A stretch of 64,000 nt of DNA from Pyrrhosoma nymphula (taxonomy: Eukaryota > Arthropoda > Insecta > Odonata > Coenagrionidae): contig OY754337.1 of assembly GCA_963573305.1 (NCBI GenBank), positions 77,389,094-77,453,093 on the forward strand, written 5' to 3'. The position numbers and the translations under genes are program-made. The notes beneath the pieces were generated by a model. It was given only the letters and a program-made list of their open reading frames with translations. It searched no databases and was not told the origin of the DNA. Below are positions 33,310-45,140 of this stretch, in pieces (position 1 is the first letter of the stretch; every line of letters begins with the position of its first letter).

Positions 33310-36300
33310 TTGCAGCGCGACCTAGGTATTGCGGAAAGCTAGGCAACATTGCTGCCCGTACAGTGGTGCCGAAGATTTAGATCCATATGTATATTCATGC
33401 TCGCACCAACGCTAACATCTATAAATTCCGCTCCCGCGAGTCGCATTGTTTATACTCGCACTCAGTGAATAACCTAATGATTGTGTACGTTCAAATATAA
33501 TGGTTAAAAATAGTATTAATTACGGGTAATATTAATTGCTTGTTACATTTTAATCAATTTCCTCAATACTATTCCGAGGAATCCTCCGTACCAGACTGGA
33601 AATGTTAATTGGAAGTCAGACAAAAAGAAAGAGAGAAGGAAGAGCAAAAATGTTTTTTTCATATAATTCTTGTAAATAATTAATTGAATTACTCCATCAA
33701 TATCTTCAACATCTTCCTTTCTGCATACTTATTTGCCACTTTCAGTTGTTATACGCCCTTCAGTCCCCGTATGCATCAAAACACTTTTCCACTTATTGTG
33801 AGTTGGGCCCAATGAAAGGAATGTCATCGGCATATTGAATCTTTTGAAACATTGTAGCAGCAATAAAGATATTCATACTGGAAAGTTGTCGGAGTAAAAT
33901 AGAGTAGATGAAGAGTTAAACCAACGCTAAGAAACATCAGGTTAAGTTCCATAAAGAAGAAACTAAAAAGTAACAGGATATCGGAAAACGGTGGTTGGAG
34001 GGAACATTGGCAAAAGGGGTGGGAGAATATTGGTTTGGAAAAGTAAATGACTGTGGTGAGAAAATTATAAGAAATACGCAGAAGAAACGGTTTTATCATC
34101 ATTAATCATGGTGTTATGTTAACTTGGTTTATCGAGCAGCAACACAAACCTAAGGGAACATAGGAAATTCCCGGGCAACACGTGGAAATGTCAATTAGTA
34201 CGTAAATTTTTCGGCATGCATTCGGTAGCAACATTATGGATTCGTACCGTTTCAAGGTGGCCATGTCGACTCCACTAATGAGGAAAAATGCAATGCAAAA
34301 TTCAAAACGCAACAGAAATTCAGAATAAGGAAATGGCATAAGTTTAAACTGGATTGAATAAGAAAGATAACCACGAGTGAGTTGACGAATTTCTGGGTGA
34401 TAATGAGGAAGTGAAAGCGGAAGAATAAAAGCTGGAGGCTCCATAAATAGGGATTACAGAAGTGGCAGAGAAAACAATAGGAACAATGGATACGAGACTA
34501 ATTAAGATTCCATTACTAACAGAAGAAATGGTGAAGAAGTTCGCGAAGAGATAAAAATTAAGTGAATAAGGGGAGCATTGAGTTGAGAAGAAGAATGCGC
34601 AAGAAATGGAATTAATAAAATAAAAACCTTGACCGTGGAGATAAAAGGGCGATCGAAGCTTGAAAGACAGGTCCACGCGGGGGAGCATGGAGTGATGAAG
34701 TATCACGGAGAATAGAAATGACCCCCCCACCCCCCAATTTAATAACACGGGAAGGGGAAGCGAGGAAGACTATTACGATAAGGATAGGACTGTTGCCAAA
34801 ACATGGAAATGTATTACGATGTAGTCAATGATAACGGGTCGTGAGGTGCAAGATAGCGAAGCAGAAAATGTCTACGCGAAATGAAGGCTAGAAAGGCCTT
34901 TGATATAAATAATAATGTCCCCTCTGAATTTCTTAACGTGCAGCCTAGGCGAGGCAGAAGACGCAAGTATGACGAGAAATGAAAGCTAAGAATCCACTCG
35001 GCACCAATAACTTACTCTAAAAATTAATGATAAAATATGGAAAAAGGAATCCAACAATTATTCGGCAGTATTCGCTCGATCATTTATAAAAGGAGTTATA
35101 CGAAAATGGCCATAGTTCTGAAGATGTTTGGGGATGAAGTACGTAAACTAAGCGTCATCTTATGAAAGATATAATGTATGGAAACGTATTAGAAAGTTGA
35201 AAGGAGCGCAGAAATAATCCATGAAATCGCCCTTTGATTGGAAGAATTCCGAAAATGGTTATATTAGGATTGATACCATGTGATTGATAACACTAGTCTG
35301 CATGATATCAGATGACTGAAAAATAGCAAGTGATAATAGCTAACATTGACATGCTGATTTCAGAACTGTTCTCAGTTTCCTTCTATCACGTACAGTTTTT
35401 TCAGAATGGACCCAAATTAACTTCTAAGATTTATTGGTAAGTGCATTATAATTGCCAGTGGGTAAATATTGTGCGAGGGATATTTCTCAATACAAGCTAA
35501 TGAGCCTTAGGTTGGCCCAAGCTAACGAGTCTTAGGTTGGTAGGAAGTGCTTTTCATTCTTCATTCATGCTTGTTACAAAAATTGCCATTGCTTGAAGTA
35601 ATGTTGATAAAACTGTGCTTGCAGTAGTTAAAATCTTGAAACCATAATTCTTATTTCGTGTAAAAACCTGACGTGATAGAAAAAAATTGAAGTCATTTTT
35701 AGAATCAGCATAAAAAATTGATTCAAAAACACCTATTTTTAATAAATCATCTGGCAAAAAGTTTCCAAATGCAGACTGGTGTAATGGCTGCAGGTACAAT
35801 CTCCTGTTTTTGTGGCATTGGAAACGGTTGCTTGTGACACAATAAATTCCCGAAAAGTGTCTACATTGTACTGTAATTATAAGGATCCCTCCCTCGACAC
35901 TGTTCACCCATTACTTACATCTTCCCGTGTAACGGATGCAAAAAGTTTCCCTCTTGAATATCGCAATTATATGCTCCTACCTCCACTCTCAAACGCACAA
36001 TGAACGATGCTGAACTGAGCGCGACAGCTACCGCGCCGAGGGCATTCGAAAGCAATGAGCCTCACTATCCTCACTTCGAAAGTGGGTTTCCGTATTTCTT
36101 CCATCCTGTAGGAAATTGACATTGGATTATTATTTGCTTTTAGACGGAGGATTTTAGCTCTCACAGAATCATTAAAGTGCATCTTTGTTTGTTATTTGTA
36201 GTGTTGGTGATTCTTTTACAAACTGATTCTCACAGTCAGTTGAGCTTGCTTAAAATAATAATCACATATCACATTATATCACCATGTCTCATCATTTTTT

Positions 36301-37338
36301 GCCTTCACTTATCAGCAACTTTTGGCGCTCCTATTTTATTATGCCTCTATCCTGGCAAATAATTAAAAGAAACTAAATTCATAAACTTGGAGAGAAAAAC
36401 AAATATCTTCAGATATAAGTTTACACTTAGGTTATGAAAAAAATCATTATTAAAAATATCGTTGTCCACTGATATCGAATTAAACATTCAAAGCCTATTT
36501 TGAGTTAAAATTAATATATTTTACGGGACGGTGGAGAAGAGATGATCATTTATTTAGGAGCTTATTCATCTCTGAAAAGTCTTGTGATACGGTGGACTTA
36601 GCCAAATGTGATCGCTTATTTGGGCAAAGCCCAAAATTACCCCGAAGAGCAGTCAGGTATTGAGTTAAAGCTGAGGCACTAGGGTGCTCTCATCGCAGGG
36701 GCAGAAAGGCTAAGACAGTATTTACCGAGAAGTAGGGTAATTTAATTCTTTAGTAAAGCTATGACTAACGAATACTGTGATGGTGGAAGCATTCACTGTG
36801 AAATATGCAAATGGTCACAGCTGCTCTTGGGTTGGATTTCCGATGTTCAAACACCTAAAAAACATCATCACAGACAAGGACAGAATCTGACTTGAAATTC
36901 CACACTTTCTCATTTGAAAACCTCGATGCTGCTGCACTCGGGTTTCCAACAAATCACCGTGGAAGGTGAAAAATAAACTTTTAAATGGTAAAGTATTTGC
37001 ACTAATAAGTCGTTACATCTCTTTATAGTTTTCAGTACTCTCAGATAATATATATCAAGCAGGATTCAATGATTTTCATGACCTCTAATCACGCTGGAAG
37101 CTGGATCAAACTAATGTCCTCCCAACCGTTTCAGCAGTGTTTTTCTCGATGACATTTAACCTGATTTCGACCGAGTATTATTGGTCAATACTAAAAAATG
37201 TAAACGTAAAGTAATTCACTAAACCCTTCCTACATTTCGTAACTAATTCACCGAATGAAGGTGCGAAGCCTAAATGGAACACAGAAGAAAACTAGGAGTA
37301 AACTCTTGCAAAACGAAGAGTCACTTTGCTTCCGATAA
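33310..37338. other. Unassigned stretch with no recognised gene
   Basis: About 4 kb without a recognisable feature. From 33840 to 34760 the plus strand is purine-rich, which keeps several minus-strand ORFs open (34106-34444 and 34344-34748). Their Ser/Phe/Leu-rich products look like low-complexity translation. The 117-codon ORF at 35554-35907 (-) has no recognisable domain. Confidence 0.4.
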
Positions 37339-37380
37339 TGAAATCCACCATTTAGAGATATGAAATCCACCATTTAGAGA
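37339..37380. repeat. Short tandem duplication, 22-bp unit
   Basis: TGAAATCCACCATTTAGAGA occurs at 37339-37358 and again at 37361-37380 without a difference. It is a simple local duplication. Confidence 0.8.
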
Positions 37381-37610
37381 CTGAGAAAAATATTTATGAC
37401 TAACCTAAATTTTATATTAGTCTGCACTGGCTAATTTTATGGAGACAGACGATATTTTGAGTAATAAAAAATGAAGTGTTTTCGTGTTTAACGCCTGCAA
37501 TGAAGTTTGAAAAAAAAAATATTTTCTAGTATTTGAATTAATAGTAGGATTTTCCCAGCCCAGGATCGCGATCACAGCACGGGTATTGTACTTGAGAGAA
37601 CCTAGTTCAC

Positions 37611-37940
37611 AATGGAGCGGGAAAGTAGGCGCGGACACGAGTAAACAAAACGCCATAGCTATTTGAAAACAGTATCCGAGCGTGAAAGGAATCGAGAAAT
37701 GCTGTCCCCAATTCATAAAACAGGACCGAGTCAAATTCTTGTCGCGAACACCAGCTTCGAATACGCCTGCACTGAATTTTGGAGAACGTGGCCATTTTGC
37801 TCACTATTCAAAGTGATCGTGGCATTTCTTCGGCCTAGGGATCGTATGGAAGTAATAATAGTTCGGGATCAGGTTGGAATGGAAGCGGGGAAGTCGGGAC
37901 AGGAACGAGTAAACAAAACGGAATCGCTATTTGCAAACAG
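37611..37940. repeat. Direct repeat pair of about 62 bp
   Basis: 37611-37672 and 37878-37940 both read AATGGA(A)GCGGG, GAAGT, then ACGAGTAAACAAAACG, then ATNGCTATTTGNAAACAG, with scattered changes. The copies are 267 bp apart in the same orientation. The second one leads directly into the GC-rich island at 37830-38230. It may be the internal repeat of an unknown element or an old segmental duplication. Confidence 0.65.
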
Positions 37941-38230
37941 GAGAGGTGGGCGTGGGGGGCGAAGGTGTTCCTCGAATCGAGGCCTTCCGAAGGTGTCGTC
38001 TCCCGTTCGTGGGAACGGACCCCTCACTCAAGAGCAAACCCTCTTTATCCTCCGCGAAAAAGGGTGAATCAATCAGGGTGAGAGGGCGATGGAGGGGGGG
38101 GAATGAGGGGGTGAGGGATAAGGGGGGCGGGGGAGGGGCAAGAGCGAGACGGCGAGAGGCCGTTTCTGGAGCGTTGACTCGCGCGAGCGGGTCGACTCAT
38201 AGGATTTGGGATTGGAGAGGTGAGCGGGAA
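37830..38230. other. GC-rich, CpG-rich island
   Basis: The block contains G-rich runs (38088-38135) and a CpG-rich end (GAGACGGCGAGAGG and GACTCGCGCGAGCGGGTCGAC near 38140-38200, the latter partly palindromic). ORFs on both strands are low complexity. No gene was identified. Confidence 0.4.
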
Positions 38231-38739
38231 TAAATCTGAATTGACGAAGAACATTAGACTGAGTTTTGTTAGTTTTTTTAAATCGGAGGCATTGCATCAA
38301 AGACATTCTAAAAATAAATTTAAATTATTAAATAGTTATTAATTTGATGAATTTTTACTGTTGAGTGGCTAAAATCCGATTAATTTAGATGAATGTTTGT
38401 TCCCATGGTGCCGCCACTTAAGTTATTCCACACTCTAAAAGGGAATCAAACTACGACTCGTCAAAGTTATATTTACCGAGTAAATTAGTTTATTTCATCT
38501 TTTTGCACCCTTCACATTATTTCTAAATTGCCAAATAATCACTATATGTTGCTATTCGTGGCAGTGGCGGGATTTTCTTTAAATATTAAACTCTGATCCC
38601 TTGACTTGAGTCTATTAGATGTTAGGAAATAATTCCATGATATCCTGTATTTAAACAGTATTCCATCCATCTAGAAAATCTTTCTCTATAGAAGTTCATA
38701 TGTATGATGTAGGAGATTTTAGCCACCATTATTGCAGTA

Positions 38740-38890
38740 ACTTGGATTGTTCTGGACCGGGAATCGAACCACGGGCCATTGGCTGACCGGGCCAATTCAC
38801 AGACCACTACGCTACTCAGGGTTCCTAATTCCGGTGGCAATTTAGGAGGATACAAAGGTCCTTGATTCGATTCCCCGTACAGGCCGATTT
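38740..38890 (-). mobile_element. tRNA-like SINE, family D, with a second B box in opposite orientation
   Basis: The minus strand from 38822 reads CCTGAGTAGCGTAGTGGTC (A box). It continues with GGCCCGTGGTTCGATTCCCGG (B box, 38777-38758). Directly next to it, the plus strand at 38863-38877 has another B-box-like TTGATTCGATTCCCCG followed by TACAGGCCG and a TTTTTTCCTGTGGAAATTTCTCCG block typical of SINE bodies. Two head-to-head tRNA-derived SINE fragments explain this best. Neither forms a complete tRNA. Confidence 0.55.
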
Positions 38891-39349
38891 TTTCCTGTGG
38901 AAATTTCTCCGTCATTTCATCCTCGTATTTGCAGCAGGCATGAATATCTTCATTGGACTTTTCTGCCAAAATGCGTGTTAATGAGTGGCTAAGCGTCGCT
39001 CTTTCTAACTTCATTTGTGGCCCACCGGTTTGAAAAAGTTCCGTGCATTCCTGTGATACTACGGCTATCCATCGATAGTGAAAAGCTCTTTCCACCAAAA
39101 TGAACAACATGTCGGTCTTTGAGGCGCCCATGTCACATTACTACGGATTTTTTCGGTCGATTTTGTTGTTGCGGCTAGGGATTGCTCATTTCAACGCGCA
39201 ACTTGATGGGATTTCATTGTTTTTGAAAGGCACTCTGCATTATCTTGTGGTGAAACATCGACACTGAACGGCTTTCTCTGCACTGGGATTTGGGTGCTTT
39301 TAGGTGCCATTTTTTTCACAGCAATTTGGATCATGCCCTGGGTGAACCG

Positions 39350-39740
39350 GGTCACACACAGAAAAATCCGAGGAGAGGGCGAGGCGTCACCGGTTAGGGG
39401 TTTTAGGCGCCAGCCGGGTGAGGGGGGGGCGGGTGAGGGGGAAGAGGAGGCTCTCCCTCTGGCTCGGTGTGGTGACTCTCCTTCGCTCTCTGTGTGTGGT
39501 GGTGTGCCATATCGAGGGGAAGGGGTGGGTTGGGGGGGCGTCCTCCTCTCCGCTATCGATTCGGGCAACCGGGATCGAAGTGACGAGAGGGGGAGGGGAG
39601 GGGGGAGAGGAGGGGAGGCAGGGTGGGGTGAGTGGCCCGCGTTACGGGCAGGGGAAGTGGAATGGGAGGGAGGAAAGTGTGGGAATGGCACACACAGATT
39701 CCTTCCTGGAATGGGCCCGCGGGCGATCCGAGCCATGGTG
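39350..39740. other. GC-rich, CpG-rich purine-skewed island
   Basis: The composition resembles the 3.2-3.9 kb island (both contain a GGCGAGGCGTC motif followed by G-rich runs). A CACCGGTTAGGGG segment and GGGAGGGGAGGGGGGAGAGG runs are present. ORFs of 120-185 codons are open on both strands but encode Gly/Arg/Pro/Ser low complexity. No gene was recognised. Confidence 0.42.
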
Positions 39741-40429
39741 GGTGCCACATAGCATTAGAGAAGTTCGGTCACTCACATGAGGTGTCGACTGGTGATTTTT
39801 CTTATGATATTCCCTGGAGTTACAACGACCTGCATCGGAGTCACTATACTTTGTGAAAAATTCTAGGTAAACTGCGACAAGAGTCGTAGGTAAGCTTAGG
39901 TTGGCTGGATTCCTACATTGCATTTTATTGGAATATGCTGTCTCCGACCCGTGCATAATATATAATTGTATTTTTCCAACGAGATTTAAAATTAATGAGG
40001 TCATGAATCCCCTCTCCTAACGCTCTACTGATGGCCGGGTGGACAAATGGCTGGGTGGACGGATGGACGATGGCCGGGTCGTGAGGAAGATTCTGCGTTA
40101 GAAACTTCTTCACGTTTACGATTAGAGTCATCAATGGAAGTACCTACGTTGGAGCTTTACGATGATAACATCTCGTAGAAACTTTTTTCTGGTTATACAA
40201 TAATAATTAAAGTTTAAACTTGTTTTAGTTCTACAATGAAATTTCACTACTGAATCACAATAAATCTTATTGGCAAATTTAGTGCCAATGATCCTTATCG
40301 TGTTTTTAGATTGTTTCCAAACATTTTTTTACAGTGTTATCAAATCGTTGGGTCAAAATGTAGATAAAATAATTCAAGAAAGCTTTAAGTGTATATACAT
40401 TCTCTGGTTACATCAAGAAATAAAAGTTA
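39741..40429. other. Unassigned stretch
   Basis: No gene recognised. A short internal repeat of a GGCCGGGTGGACAAATGG-type block lies at 40033-40080 (GGCCGGGT, GGCTGGGTGGACGGATGG, GGCCGGGTCG). Confidence 0.4.
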
Positions 40430-41150
40430 CAGCAAATAGTAAATCAATTAAATGAAAGCATTAGTAAAAGACGAATGTAAGAAAATCCGAAGAAAAGCAA
40501 ACTACTACACATTGGGAGAGAAGAGAAAACAATTAATGGTGTAGAAATATAAAATGAAAAAATAGATACGGTAACAGGATACAAAAACATTGGAGCTATT
40601 TTGGCACAAAAGGGAAAACTACTCGAGAAATACAACATATAATAAAAACAAGCCAGCAGTGTTTACTACCAGATAGTAAAACAATCATAGAAAAAATAAG
40701 TTGTCCAAAACAATAGAAATATATAAATCTATTTTTTGTACCTATTCTAACACATGGCTCCAAAAGCTGGCCTATTACAACCGGAACAGAAAGAAAAATA
40801 AAAGCAGTAGAAATGAAATTATTGAAAAGGATATTAGATAAAACCATAAGAGATTTGGAGAAAAACACAACCCGACAAAAACTTCAGCAGGAGCCCGTAA
40901 TGACAAAAATAGAGAAAATCAACTTAGTTGGTACGTGCATCTCAATAAAATGGAAAATAGAATCCCAAGAAAGTATTGGAAGCCGGATGGGGGATTGAGT
41001 AGAGGTCGATCGAGAGAGACGTGGATACAAACAATTGAAAAGTGCGGAAAGAGAAGAGGGAGATGAAGATAATGGCAGAGGTGGAAGCAGATTATTGAGG
41101 CCCTGACGCCAATGGCGTAAGAGAAAGAAGAATATATCAATAAAATTCCG
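40430..41150 (+). pseudogene. Non-LTR reverse transcriptase C-terminal remnant, third type
   Basis: In shifting frames the plus strand gives a TVTGYKNIGAILAQKGKL segment (about 40565-40620), matching the YLG..I..DG region after the RT palm. Next come THGSKSWPITTGTERKIKAV (40752-40811; compare the usual YGSExW), then LLKRILDKT and EPVMTKIEK. A change of frame gives RWY-type VHLNKMENRIP, and another gives SRGRSRETWIQTIEKCG (about 40993-41045). An AATAAA follows at 41139. The RGRP-like tail marks the end of a LINE ORF2. The catalytic part is absent and stops are frequent. The wording differs from the other LINE fragments here, so it is a separate family. Confidence 0.7.
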
Positions 41151-41784
41151 TTATCCTTCGCATACTCAGTAGATTAACTCATGAACACGGGGAAAAAATG
41201 TCGAACGGGGAAGTTGAAAGCGATATTTTTTCCGCTAACGATTAGGTATCACAAGAGCTGTCGTTAAGACTGAATTGATTGTTTGTCCGATGGGTAGCCC
41301 CGTTCGTTAAGTCTCTGAGCTAATATTTTATTACAAGCTAACTACTACGAAAAGCACCCCTTGCATGCCTGATTTCCGGAATTCTAATAGATTTATGCGC
41401 TTAGTGCTTAATACATTAACTACAGCACAGTTCCTAAACATCTCAGAACATACATTGCGTAGTGCATCTTAAGTAAATAAATTACCCCTGATGCACACCC
41501 TTGGATTTGCTGTTAGGACATTATGTACCTTTATTTGGATTTATATTGCGATAAATTATGTTTGCTTTGCAAAATTGCGAAGTCACCGTTTCAATTGGCC
41601 GGAGGTATTAAAATTTTCCCTCCAAACGAAAACGAGAAAGATTCATATTAATGGGTAATTATATCATGTTTAGGAATTAAGAGTATAATGGATTCCAGCT
41701 CCAATGTCATATAATTAAAATATTAGCATATGCAAATATGCAGTAAATAAAGTAAAAATGGTAACATAGTATTATTTTTGTTTA

Positions 41785-41957
41785 ACGTACTCCGACGGCT
41801 TATGTCATTTCGCACATACTGTCTGCCACGTGCAGACAGGGGCAACAGCACTCGGACGAATCGGAGGATCACCCCTCCAAACTCGAGCCGAGCCCAGCGA
41901 TGCTTAGCTTCGGTGACTAATCGAGAACCGTTGTTTCCATCGCGGCAGGCCGTTGCC
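41785..41957 (-). mobile_element. 5S rRNA-derived SINE, copy 1
   Basis: Read on the minus strand from 41957, the head follows eukaryotic 5S rRNA over about 95 bases. It has GCAACGGCC at the start, ACGGTTCTCG, AGTCACCGAAGCTAAGCA (the 5S internal control region, 41924-41900), CGCTGGGCTCGG and TTGGAGGGGTGA. The 5S 3' quarter is replaced by an unrelated body: GTCCGAGTGCTGTTGCCCCT, a CTGCACGTGGCAG hairpin, and an AT-rich tail. The second copy at 59835-59947 shares the same body. A 5S head fused to a foreign body is the definition of SINE3-class elements. The internal Pol III promoter looks preserved. Confidence 0.78.
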
Positions 41958-41965
41958 CAAGTAAA

Positions 41966-43732
41966 AATGATGACCATGCATACTAAAGATACAAGGATAC
42001 AATTTGACCCTTTCCATAAGGTACCCCACTCAGGGGGTAGTTATGTAACTTTGGTACCGATTGCTGCCGCGTCATATCTGGAAATATACGTCACAGTGAA
42101 AACGGATTGTCCAAACCGTAATGTTTATAACTTTCTACCAACTATTTTCCTTATTTTCTGCCTGAATAAAAAAAATCATATTAGTTAGTTAATTCCGAGT
42201 CAATTCCGTACCTAAAAATGACGTAATTATTCTTCGTAGGACCATTGAGTGACACATTCCAAAATGCCTTCAATCAATGGAAAGAAAAATATTATTTCAT
42301 CACCATAATATTGGGGATAAGAGCAATTTTATTAAATGAGAAAGGATTATGGTGGAAAAGTTCCGAAATTTTTAAATATTTATGTGGCAATTCGCTTTCA
42401 GTATAACGAATTATTTCCCAAATGTTTGCTTGAGCGTATTTTTTATATATTTTTTCATGATTTATAGTTTTAGCTGGAAAACAAATCAGTAAGTGACATG
42501 GGATATGAGACGTATATACGTGTACGAGTGAGACTGACAGAGAATGTAAGAAACAGAACAAAATCAAGAGCGATAACTGCGTGAGAGATTTGAGAAAATA
42601 TCATGACAGTACTTAGTGGTGTTGATATTCACAAGTTAACAGATTTAACAAATTTAAAGTGACCTAGACAGGTCGCATCAGCGTAGGTTTTGATTTTATG
42701 CACAGTTGACGAACTATAAATGAAGCTCGCAGCTGATTAAAAGTAAAATTGACGTAATATAAACTGAATCAGCAAATATGGTGGATGCGGATTAAATATG
42801 AACTGGGTGGATTCATTAAATTAAATATCATAATTTCAATATGGTCCTCGCTAGTAATAATTAAGATTATTTTATGATATCATTCATACACTACTTTTGG
42901 TGCTACATCGCCAAAAGTATCGCTTGAGTTGCAGAAGATACAACATGTTTTCGCACGCTTCGCTCAATTTACACGAATGCAAAGAAATTTGTTTCTGAAG
43001 TTAGTGGCAATCATGAAGATGATGCCTCGTAAAGACAGCTTTGGTCCTTCACAGCTATATTCCAGAATCTTGATATCGTTCTCCAATGCTTTTCTATGTC
43101 CTATTTAAGATGATCACGGAAAAAATATGACTTAATGCTAAGACTAAGCTCATTAAGATGCTAATCGCCCATATATTTGAAAAAATTACATTCTTGCCAG
43201 CAATCGTGGACTTCATAGGGACACGCAAGCATATGAAACAGGTAACCTTAAAAATAGCTAGCGTAGACGTGTAAATATTCCATGCACGAGAGCAATGTGA
43301 AACAGCCGTTATAATGCTCCCCATGCAACTGTATAGCATTTCGAAAGGAAGACCCGCATATAACTTCTTTCCCAAGATCATTTTGCATGATTCCCATTGC
43401 AATTTCTTTGGCATGACTCATTTTTGAAATAGCATATCAAGCGACCCAGCATAATGCCACAGTTTCCCGTAGCAAATATAGGCTATCCCCTAAGTATGAG
43501 CAACCCGTTCCACTCCTATCCCTATGCATTAATACCGCGATTTTTCAAAGTATCTCATGCAGTTTGCGTGCTAAGAAACACCGATGGCCCTTACTAATGG
43601 GCAGAATGATGAATACATTAATTTAAAATTACTTTTTCCACCAAGAGCAAATACTCTGAACACACACGCATTGTAGACGGAAATACAGCCATGCAGAAGG
43701 GCACATCATCTTTAATATTGCTTGAGGATCGG
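41966..43732. other. Unassigned stretch; one membrane-like ORF
   Basis: No gene is confirmed. A minus-strand ORF at 43094-43414 (106 codons) has Cys-rich and strongly hydrophobic stretches, including one near its C-terminus (WAISILMSLVLALSHIF). It vaguely resembles the TM3-TM4 part of class A GPCRs but lacks a DRY-type motif. A small hairpin lies at 42891-42919 (ACTTTTGGTG against CGCCAAAAGT). Confidence 0.3.
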
Positions 43733-43990
43733 GTTGGTGTGATATCTAGAGTATTGGCTTCCCATACCGATGGCTCGAATATGAATCCCTCCAAGGCGGA
43801 TATTTTTCAGTGGTACCCCTCCGTGGCTTTTCTGTGGAGAGCAATTACGTTCAGTACTTACTCATTCCGCCGGATGGTGCTCATGGTCCCAATATCTCCT
43901 TTTATTAAGATCAGGCTAATGCCGACGCCGAGTACTACCTCTCCAAACTTCCTTCTGTCCCTGAATAACCCTTCCCTTACCGACGTATCC
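43733..43990 (+). mobile_element. tRNA-derived SINE, family B, copy 2
   Basis: The plus strand reads GTTGGTGTGATATCTAGAGT (A-box region, from 43733), a decayed B box (GGCTCGAATATGAATCCC), TTTTTCAGTGG, GGAGAGCAATTACGTTCAGT, a CCGCCGGATGG block, ATGCCGACGCCGAG and CTTCCTTCTGTCC. Each block is found in the same order in the minus-strand copy at 29150-29413. The ORF at 43691-44032 merely spans the SINE. Confidence 0.7.
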
Positions 43991-44459
43991 TTTATGCCTA
44001 ATTTTATCTTAGTTGTTGATCGCCTTCCCTAATTACTCACTACCTTAAATTACCACAATACTAGCCATTATGCATATGTATGTATGTATGCGTACCCATA
44101 TAGCCACAGGCTGCTATTGAAAGAAAAACAAATACAGGCAGTCCCCTTTTTTAAATGAACCACTAAATCCTATACGCACTACGCCGAATTGATGTACCTA
44201 CCTATGCACTCTTTTTCGTGATATTATTGACTTTCTTAACTAAAATGAACAATCAGCGCATGACATAAAACATGGTGGGGAACAAAAGAAACGGAGAGGC
44301 AAAAAAATGAATAAGGAGAATTTGCGGATCAAGGCGAAGGAATAATGGATCGGTGGTGTCAAATGTAACCCGACGTATGACTAAGATGACGAAAAGCGCA
44401 ACGGCGGAAAACGGGGACTGCCTATTCTCCCGATAAGTGATTCTGAAATTATTCGCTGT

Positions 44460-44730
44460 GTACTTTGAAATGTCCTTCGACTCATGGGGTGGAGGGCGTC
44501 CTCCTTGTAGGGGCAGGGATATCTTTTCCCCTCGAGAGGGGATGCAATGGCGAGTCCAAGAAGCGTTGGCTTCTGACTCCTCGGCCCAGGGCGAGGACCA
44601 ACAGGGCTCGCGCGCTGCATCTTCATATCCTTCTTGGACGGGCGAAATTCAATGTGGCGCTGAGGGCGGGCGCAGACGAAGGCCGGTTGAAGAGAGGAGC
44701 TGGCGAGCGATGACCGGCCACCGCGCATTA
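44460..44730. other. GC-rich, CpG-containing island
   Basis: The block is balanced between purines and pyrimidines, unlike the purine-skewed islands. It contains GGGCGGGCGCAGACG and GGGCTCGCGCGCTGC. ORFs of 82-124 codons overlap in three frames. None has a recognisable domain. Confidence 0.4.
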
Positions 44731-44844
44731 CTCAAGAGCAGAGGCTCACTTCGGAAGGACTACTCTGGCAGGCCCCGGAATTTTAGAGACTCGAAAATGA
44801 TGGAATTTTGACGTCAAGACCTTGAAAAATTCCAACAATCCAAT

Positions 44845-45063
44845 TCAAAAGTAGACAATTGTCCAGCCTGTTACGTCACGTCCGCGACATTGTCTACGTT
44901 GATTCCTCCCAGATAAATGCCAAAATTTACGATTAGCACTGTATTTTACCATACATTTTAACGTCTCAATTGTGCGTCCCGTTTCCCCGATGTACTCACG
45001 ATGGGAAAATGTTCCAAATGACTTTGCATAAATATATGACACCCTTCTGGCCAAACCATTCAC
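44845..45063 (-). pseudogene. Possible Penelope-like GIY-YIG endonuclease remnant
   Basis: The minus-strand reading has VSYIYAKSF about 14 residues before EYIGETGRTIETLKCMV (the YIGETGRTIET part is 44994-44962). This is the layout of the GIY-YIG nuclease domain of Penelope-like retroelements, where a (V/I)Y motif precedes YIG(E/Q)TGR. The residues after it do not follow the family, and the RT part is not found, so this is at most a short fragment. Within 100 bp, on the opposite strand, lies a hammerhead-like motif (45071-45100), which is also a known feature of Penelope-like terminal repeats. The combination raises confidence somewhat. Confidence 0.45.
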
Positions 45064-45140
45064 CCGTAAGGACGATGGCAGACTACGCCGTCGAAACGTG
45101 GATGCAACTCACCAGCATCATCCGGATGGAAACCCGAGAA
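45064..45140 (+). ncRNA. Hammerhead-ribozyme-like motif (candidate)
   Basis: The plus strand reads GACGATGGC at 45071-45079, a short loop, GCC at 45087-45089, then GTCGAAACGTGG at 45090-45101. GGC..GCC would form stem II and CGAAAC the second half of the core. The first half reads GACGATG instead of CTGATGA, and a cleavage-site GTC after the core is not in the expected place. It may be an inactive relic of a Penelope-type terminal repeat. Confidence 0.28.

Noticed and set aside
34106..34748. Minus-strand ORFs of 112 and 134 codons
   Set aside because: They are open because the plus strand is purine-rich. The composition is Ser/Phe/Leu low complexity and no domain is visible.
41860..41957. 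Possible functional 5S rRNA gene
   Set aside because: The 3' quarter of 5S is replaced by a body shared with another locus. It is a 5S-derived SINE, not a 5S gene.
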